The notes beneath the pieces are model-generated. The model searched no databases. It was not told the origin of the DNA and saw nothing but the letters and a program-made list of their open reading frames with translations. 64,000 bases of DNA from Hanleya hanleyi (taxonomy: Eukaryota > Mollusca > Polyplacophora > Lepidopleurida > Hanleyidae): positions 1 through 64,000 of the forward strand of contig JAVTVY010025208.1 of assembly GCA_036873755.1 (NCBI GenBank). The letters are read 5' to 3'. The position numbers and the translations under genes are program-made. Positions 57,615-64,000 of this stretch are shown here, piece by piece. Numbering within the stretch: the stretch's first letter is position 1; every line of letters starts with the position of its first letter.

Positions 57615-58600
57615 GAAGGTTATTGTCCTCCGCCACGAAGTGGTGGGAGGACTTGGAAATGCTAGCCGTCCGTCCTTCCGTCCGTCCGTCCCAAATCTTG
57701 TGAACGCGATATCTTGAGAACAATTCGACCAGTCGACTTCAAACTTGAGAAGGTGCTTCACAACTGTTGGACCGCCATTGGTATTGATTTTCACGGAGGT
57801 ACGTAATCCAAGATGGCTGCCATTGACATATTGGATTCTGTCCGTCCCACATCTTGTGAACGCGATATCTCGAGAACAATTCAACCAATCGACTTCAATC
57901 TTGAGAAGGTGCTTCACATCAATTAGACGGCCATTGGTATTAATTTTCACTGTGGTACGTAATCCAAGATGGCTGCCATTGACCATATTGGATTCCATCC
58001 ATCCCAGATCTTGTGAGCCCGATATCTCGAGAACAAAACAACCAATCGACTTCAAACTTGGGAAGGTACTTAACATCAGTTAGCTGGCCATTGGTATCGA
58101 TTTTCACTGAGGTACGTAATCCAAGATGGCTGCCATTGGCCATATTGGATTCTGTTCATCCCACATTTTGTGAACGCGATATCTAGAGAACAATTCGACC
58201 AATTGATTTCAAACTTGAGAATGGGGCTTCGCATCAGTGAGACGGCCATTGGTATTGATTTTCACTGAGGTACGTAATCCAAGATGGCTGCCATTGATCA
58301 TATTTGATTCCGTCTGTCCCACATCTTGTGAACGCGATATCTCGAGAACAAAACAACCAATCAACTTCAAACTTGGGAAGGTACTTAACATCAGTTAGAT
58401 GGCCATTGGTATCGATTTACACTGAGGTACGTAATCCAAAATGGCTACCATTGACCATATTGGATTCCATCCGTCTCGCATCTTGTGAACACGATATCTC
58501 ACGAACAATTCGACCAATCGACTTCAAACTTGAGAAGGTTCTTCACATCAGTTAGACGGTCATTGGTATTGGTTGTGAACGCGATATCTTGATCTGTGCC
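57615..58600. repeat. ~157-bp tandem satellite, about six monomers
   Basis: CGTAATCCAAGATGGCTGCC begins at 57802, 57958, 58115, 58273 and 58430 (spacings 156-158 bp). Each monomer has TTGTGAACGCGATATCTCGA and GAGAAGGTGCTTCACATC-like blocks. A CCGTCCGT microsatellite precedes it (57665-57692). AAGATGGCTGCC is YY1-like. ORFs through it are repeat artefacts. Confidence 0.85.
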
Positions 58601-58879
58601 ACCCATCGATTTATGAACCTCACCATCCACAAATCCATATACAACTACCGACTTACATTCCAGTGTTACACTACCCATTTCTGCTTCCCAAACCTCCTCA
58701 AATTGTCTCAACAATTCCAGATAAACGTCTCTTTCCACATACACATATCCACTCTCCAAGTTATATTTAAGGAGATATTGGAAACGTATATGCTGTACGC
58801 TCTCAAACAGGCTACTTGGCGGAGGACCTGCTGGCTACTCAGCTTGTTCTATTCTCAATGACGGCTGAATACTGAATAA

Positions 58880-60410
58880 CACACCTGATGAATATACATT
58901 TTTGAGTTAAGGTTTAACTAGAGAGTGGGAAACACGAAGCGAACGTTGCACGGTGTAAGTTGTACGAGAATAAGGTATGTTCCAAGGGGAGGGATGGACA
59001 GAATGTGAACTTAACGCTCTACAGGGACTGAACACAAAACATGTAAATGTGCATACTTATCTGAGAAAACTGTCGGCCAGGGGATGTATACATTCTGAGA
59101 AAACTGTCGGTCAGGGGATGTATACATACATATATGTGAATATTAAACACGAGATCGGTATAACGAGAAAACTTACAATATTAGATGTAGCTTGGATCTC
59201 AATGCTTTGTCTCGTAACCTTAATAGCTGCTAACTTCGTGCGCCGAGCCAATGATCAGAACAAAGCATTATTCGACTGTCATCATTATTGGGCCTCTGTA
59301 ATTGACAACGTTGAAACTGCATCAGAATGAAGAATCCTGCTATGCCTTTAGTAACCTTCTCAGCGTTACTCTGAACGTCCAGTTCCTCTCAAGCACGTAA
59401 ACGATCATACTTTATATGATCAAATATCCCGCATGTCCATTTGACCGTAAACAGTTGTGTCGGTCATCATGTCTGTACCAGAAAATGGATCGTCAGAATG
59501 GCCATATTCTCATGACGATACGCCGAGTGCTTGTGTGTTTTTCCGGATCGTACTATACAATTTAAGCGAAAGAGTGGGAATTACAACACATATAAGGGAA
59601 GGATGAAGAGGTGCCGACATACTGACATGCGTCACATGACTTCACAGAATAGTCTTCTGGATAACCTATTCTAAAGCACATACAAAGCATCTAGCGATTC
59701 GTGATATGTGTTGTATCTCAGGCACGCTTTTATTGTATCTGTTCATGCGGCAACCCGGATGACATGACCACACGGCCCCTAGCACCGCTTTTGTGGACAT
59801 TAACGTGTTAAGTGTTTTATTAAATCCGTAAAATTTCCAAATCTAACGTGTTCACACGCATGACACAAAATAACCGGTTTATTCACAGCAGTATGATGAA
59901 ATAGGTCAGATATAGCCGATATTGTTGTTTTGTTTCAAATTTCGTTTGTCTCCTCAAGCAAAGATAGCTTTCGGTGCGTCTGTTCGCGTAAATACTGATA
60001 TTATATCAGATGTTCCATCTATTTGCCGACGACAGGTCATAAATATTTCATAAAAGCACCAGTCCGCTGGGACTATTACTGAGATGTATTTACGTTCTTC
60101 CTATTAAAAGTTCCTGCCATAATTTACTTCCTGGAAAGAGAAACCAAGTTATCCGTTTTAATGGGGCAGTTTTGGAGTCCATATAGATTGGTAATTGAAA
60201 CAAGGGAATATAATGAAGAGACAGACAGGCTACGGGGTACTCTACTCAGATTTATCCTTTAAACTTAATCCATCGTGAATAATTTACGAAGTGAACTGAT
60301 AGATATTTAATATTTCCTTGTGTCTTTCAGCACGATGCTGTAATTCTTGTTGAAAATGTTGGACTCCGGATGATTATACTTGAAAAACATCTGGTAGCAA
60401 AATCAGTAAC
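58880..60410. repeat. Family L repeat, copy C
   Basis: Aligns with copy B 52390-53785 and copy D. It has a local 47-bp duplication (CTGAGAAAACTGTCGGYCAG at about 59067 and 59095). Starts after GTTAAGGTTTAAC, a word also in the I-type LINE 3' end. Non-coding. Confidence 0.7.
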
Positions 60411-60439
60411 GACTCAAATAAAAATAATTCGGCTTGGAG

Positions 60440-61065
60440 AGTGAAAGAGAGAGAGTTAAGATCTGAAAGTGCGTCCTGCAATATTTCAGCTCTATAGCGA
60501 CGATCAAACAAAATTTTAAATATTCTATCAAAAACAACTTATTAAACTAGCAATCTCGAAGTAATCAACACAGCACATTGAAAACATGTACATGCATTAA
60601 AAAATCTCTTACAGTCTTGAAATGTATACAGTCTATCAGAATACGTTTCAATCTGAGATCTTCTGAGCATGGAATACACACTGGGCTGGTTCTTTCCTCA
60701 GTAAATGTTCGCGAGTTAATCGTGAATGGCTGATTCTACAAGGCCTGATCGAAAATTTTCCGGCTGCTCAGAGTTTTACCTGCAGGTCATGAAGTTTGTT
60801 ATTATCCATAGCATCTCATAAATATTGAACAGCTTCCTCCCATAAGCACCGATGGAGGGGCTGAAATCGCTATACGGGGTTCCAGCAGGATCAACCTCAT
60901 TATCTAGGGCGACAATAGCAGTTTCAGTATTTTCTTTCAGACTAAGCAACCAAAAAAACACAATATCAACCTGTTGATTAAATCTGCGGTCATTCAACTG
61001 TAGAATAATCAAGATGGTGGGATGAGTTGAAGTTCCACTTTTATTCGCTTGAATTACAAGCGTCT
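60440..61065 (-). pseudogene. 5'-truncated I-type LINE tail
   Basis: Minus-strand copy of the last ~620 bp of the LINE. 61012-60776 encodes MIILQLNDRRFNQQVDIVFF, the RNase H C-terminal end with a degraded SHVGIK motif. The 3' UTR word ATCGTCGCTATAGAGCTGAA and a CTCTCTCTTTC tail (about 60440-60460) match the 27.7-kb copy. The 5' break abuts a family L fragment. Confidence 0.8.
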
Positions 61066-61069
61066 ATTC

Positions 61070-61295
61070 CGTCATTCATAATTCAGCCGTCGTCCATTAA
61101 AGAATATCCGCGTCCATAATCCAAAGACCTATTCAATATTCCATATAACAGTATTGGCACCAAATTCAAAAAGACAATCATAGTATACATAAACATAGGC
61201 TAGTTTCCTGCAAGAGAGGCTAGTTTCCTGCAAGAGAGAAGTGATCAACAGTTTTCAATGATGTCGATAAGACATCATGATGTTCCAAAATATAA
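61070..61295. repeat. Family L fragment (inverted)
   Basis: Inverse of 23376-23645, with a 20-bp tandem duplication of GAGGCTAGTTTCCTGCAAGA (about 61196-61235). Confidence 0.7.
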
Positions 61296-61464
61296 AATCT
61301 GTACCCCTGATCAGTATTTTTAATCCATAATAAAATCGTCATCTAGAGAATGATGTATCTCAGTCACGCTTTGATTGTGACTGCTCATATGAGCACCATG
61401 AGGATCTTGAAGTACATGGGTTCATAGAGCCCCTAGCCCCGGGTTAAGCGGAATTAGACACAAG

Positions 61465-61910
61465 TTACGAAACGTAACGCCATAGATCTTGCACGCTACG
61501 GTCGCATTTTGCTATCAGCATGCGATATATATCGTCAAATTTAAGAAACGTTGAGTGGAGGCGCTCGGTGAAATAGCCCTGTTTTATAAGTTTCTGCAAC
61601 AATGTTTTGTGACGCTGGAATATTACTGTCCAGAAAGGGATAGCGTACGATGTCGAAATTGTAATCATCTCTTTTGTCATACAGTCGACGAGAGAGAATG
61701 CCCGCTTCATTTTTATAGAGATAGAGATCTAAATATGATGGTCCTGTAGGGTTATCTGTAGTTTCCTTCAAACCCAGTGAAGGTGGATATATATCCTTCA
61801 CTGCGTCATTTATATAGCGATTATCCACAGCGAGAAGATCGTCTATATAGAGTTTGGTGAATGAGAAGGAACGAGCTTTGAATGGATCGGTTTTGAAAGC
61901 GCCTGCATAT
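61465..61910 (-). pseudogene. Reverse transcriptase fragment with YIDDL motif
   Basis: On the minus strand a frame from about 61900 reads SFTKLYIDDLLAVDNRY, the RT catalytic YxDD box. It continues PSYLDLYLYKNEAGILSRRL and YDKRDDYNFDIVRYPF. A frameshift leads to FQRHKTLLQKLIKQGYFTERL and FLKFDDIYRMLIAKCDRS. This RT type is distinct from the two LINE families here. It recalls RT ORFs with a beta-strand thumb as in Penelope-like elements, but I am not certain of the class. 5' truncated and joined to a LINE piece. Confidence 0.65.
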
Positions 61911-61914
61911 AGTC

Positions 61915-62815
61915 ATATTCATAAGAGACAGAGAATATGACATATTTTCCTCATTTAGTGGACTCAATACCTTCTAAAACTAACAATATAGCTTTGATCA
62001 CGACAGTGAATATTGAAGTTTTACCTGGAAGTCGACCGCTTTGAGTTTTGGAACTAAAGTTAATAACACACGCTATTCTCTCACCATCGTTAGAACATCT
62101 GTATAAATAATCTGTAGCTTTCTCTCAGTAGACCAAATTCTCGTCTATACACGAGCTGGCTCGTATCTGTCTTTTTATATTCCGTCCATGTAATATTGAC
62201 TAAGCTTAATAGCAGCGGCTACAATGTTTGGCTTCATGTGAATTTCAAGAGATGGAATAATGGATGGCTACTTTAAATACAATTCAACGCATTGGGGACT
62301 GAAAACAGTTTGAGCGATTAGATCGCAATATTGTGATATGTTGCAGTGACAGTTTAATTCTTCTAAGATCTAAAGGACATTCATCTGCTTCGACATATAA
62401 GTTTTCTTTGTGGGATGGTTTGAACGTTTCGAGGCAAAGTCTTAGTCCTTTATGGAGGATAGGGTCTAGCTTTCCGAAGTTTTACTTGCTTGTGCCGTTG
62501 TTAACAATAAAGTCCTATAAAAGCTTAGAACGAACACATGATCGATAAATGGAGAAGCGTCTGCTAATCTCCTCTCCACTCATAGCTGGCAACTACCATC
62601 AACAAATCAAAAGCTTTCGTTCACTTTACTTTCAAGCAATTTATATGCGTTAGCGACGGTAATCTGTGATCAAACAATATTCCTAAGAATTTCAATTCAA
62701 TAAGACGATAATTATCAGGGTCTGTATGGTTACGGCCAGGTTTTGAAACTAGCATAACAACAGCATAATGCCATGACGGTGAAAAGTCTTCTGTCACCAA
62801 AATCTGTTAAATATA
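61915..62815 (-). pseudogene. Internally deleted I-type LINE copy
   Basis: Minus strand, colinear with 25415-27030: starts in the RT block (SKPGRNHT), jumps over ~0.65 kb to the region before the thumb, and continues through the RNase H start. Multiple stops and indels. It ends at about 61915 against the YIDDL fragment. Confidence 0.75.
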
Positions 62816-64000
62816 CATAAAGAGCGAGAGAGAGAGAGTTATGGTTTAACTGGAGAGTGGGAAACACGAAGCGAACGTTACCATGTTGTAAGTTGTACGA
62901 GAATAAGATAAATTATGAGGGAAATGTCAATGGGAGGGATTGTCAGAATGTGAACCTAACACTCTGTAGGGGCTGAACACAAAACATGTACACGTGCATA
63001 TTTATCTGAGAAACCTGACGGCTAGGGTATGTGTACATACTTATATGTGAATATTAAACACGAGATCGGTATAACAAGAAAATTAACAAAGCGTTGAGAG
63101 CCAAGCTACATATATATTGTCTCGTGAACTTAATAGTTGCTAACTTCGTGCGCCGAGCCAGTGATCACAATTTTTTTTTATTCGATTGGCACCATTATTG
63201 GGCCTCTGTAATTGACAACGTTTAAACTGTATCCGATTGAAGAATCCGCTATATTTCTAGTAACCGTCTCAGCGTCAGAAAGATATGGCTCCCCTGACCT
63301 TTCAGTTTCTCTTATGCACGTAATCGACCATACATTATATGATCAAATATCCCGCATGTCCATTTGACCGTATAAAGTTAGGTCGGTCATCACGTCTGTA
63401 CCAGAAACTGGATCGTCAGAATGACCATATTCAAATGGAGGTATCCCGTGTGCTTGTTCGTTTGCGTCTCTGTCCGGATCGTACGTTACAATTTAAGTGA
63501 AATAGTAGGAAAACAATTTTGTAGACATTAGCGTGTTAAGGTTTTGTACTAAATCCGTAAAATTTCCAAGCCTAACTTGCTCATACGCATGACACAGGTC
63601 ATGATATAGATGAAATAGTTCAGATATAACCGATATTGTTTGTTTAGTTTCAAATATCGGTGTCTCCCCAAGCAAATATAGCTTTCCGTGCGTTTGTTCG
63701 CGTAAACACGGATATTATGTCAGGTGGTCCATCTATTCGTCGACGACAGAGCATTCATATTACATAAAAGCACCTGTCCACTGGGAATATTACTGTGATG
63801 TATTCACGTTCCTATTGCAAATTTCTGTCATCCAGTTGCTGCTCGAATTTCCTTTGATCTTTTCCTTGTATATTTTCACTACACAAGTCACCAGAGGTGT
63901 ATTTCAAATATCGCATATGGTGTATTTGAAATACACTAGAGATGACCTCCTTTTCGCGGATTACACGAAAAGAGGTGGAGCGCCACCCTCATGCTCGGAT
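62816..64000. repeat. Family L repeat, copy D, running off the window
   Basis: Preceded by a GAGAGAGAGAGAG tract, then aligned with copy C from GGAGAGTGGGAAACACGAAG. It keeps the TATTTCAAATATCGCATATG near-palindrome (63899-63932) shared with copy A. Continues past the window end. Non-coding. Confidence 0.75.

Noticed and set aside
57745..58083. 112- and 174-residue ORFs in the 57.6-58.6 kb region
   Set aside because: They run through the 157-bp satellite and repeat the monomer translation.

Overview
The window is transposon- and satellite-rich, AT-biased animal DNA with no complete host gene that I can recognise. The repertoire (RNase H-bearing I-type LINEs, a CR1-like LINE, tRNA-derived SINEs, a 5S rRNA-derived SINE, a Crypton-type recombinase, Tc1/mariner hairpins, many foldback MITEs) fits a marine invertebrate, most likely a mollusc or other lophotrochozoan. 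Species identity cannot be read from the sequence. Apart from one candidate terminal exon at 10484-10789 (minus), all recognisable coding sequence is transposon-derived and damaged.

The dominant structure is a 7608-bp near-perfect palindrome at 11195-18802. Its two ~3.5-kb arms pair at a constant coordinate sum (29997) over most of their length. They end in inverted AGTAGTATAG termini and are flanked by a 6-bp target duplication, ATCCCC. The insertion interrupts one arm of an older ~950-bp foldback element (11036-19602), whose intact second arm shows the unduplicated site, so the palindrome moved as a unit. The arms carry no recognisable gene. They are tandem arrays of ~151-, ~178-, ~172- and ~176-bp monomers plus linkers, loaded with exact palindromic matches to animal promoter motifs: GCGCATGCGC (NRF-1 type), TGACGTCA (CRE), CCAATCAG (NF-Y type) and AAGATGGCGGC (YY1 type).

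Layout: 1-11 kb holds dispersed repeats, two tRNA-like SINE loci, a 5S-derived SINE, an AACACTTT palindrome cluster, a 228-bp MITE, a 142-bp satellite with a SINE-tail insertion, a SINE with a 9-bp TSD and the candidate exon. 11-19.6 kb is the nested foldback and palindrome. 19.6-31.4 kb has second copies of repeats from 0.6-2.3 kb, a degenerate LINE with ORF1 and RT/RNase H pieces, a tRNA-like locus and a second 5S-SINE. 32.7-38.1 kb is copy A of a large dispersed repeat (here 'family L'), interrupted by a LINE tail, a 139-bp hairpin and a Crypton-like recombinase gene. 38.6-50 kb is a mosaic of TIR elements, minisatellites, a 19-copy TTCCGATATCGGAA palindrome array and a CR1-like LINE relic. 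50.6-64 kb has three more copies of family L, a Tc1/mariner hairpin with a transposase relic, a 3.76-kb long-TIR element, a 157-bp satellite, more LINE pieces and a reverse transcriptase fragment with a YIDDL motif.

The repeats date one another. Copies of family L supply empty sites for a 144-bp MITE (9-bp TSD) and for the Tc1/mariner hairpin, while the LINE tail in copy A is flanked by its own ~14-bp TSD. The TIR and monomer boundaries given are read by eye and may be off by a few bases.
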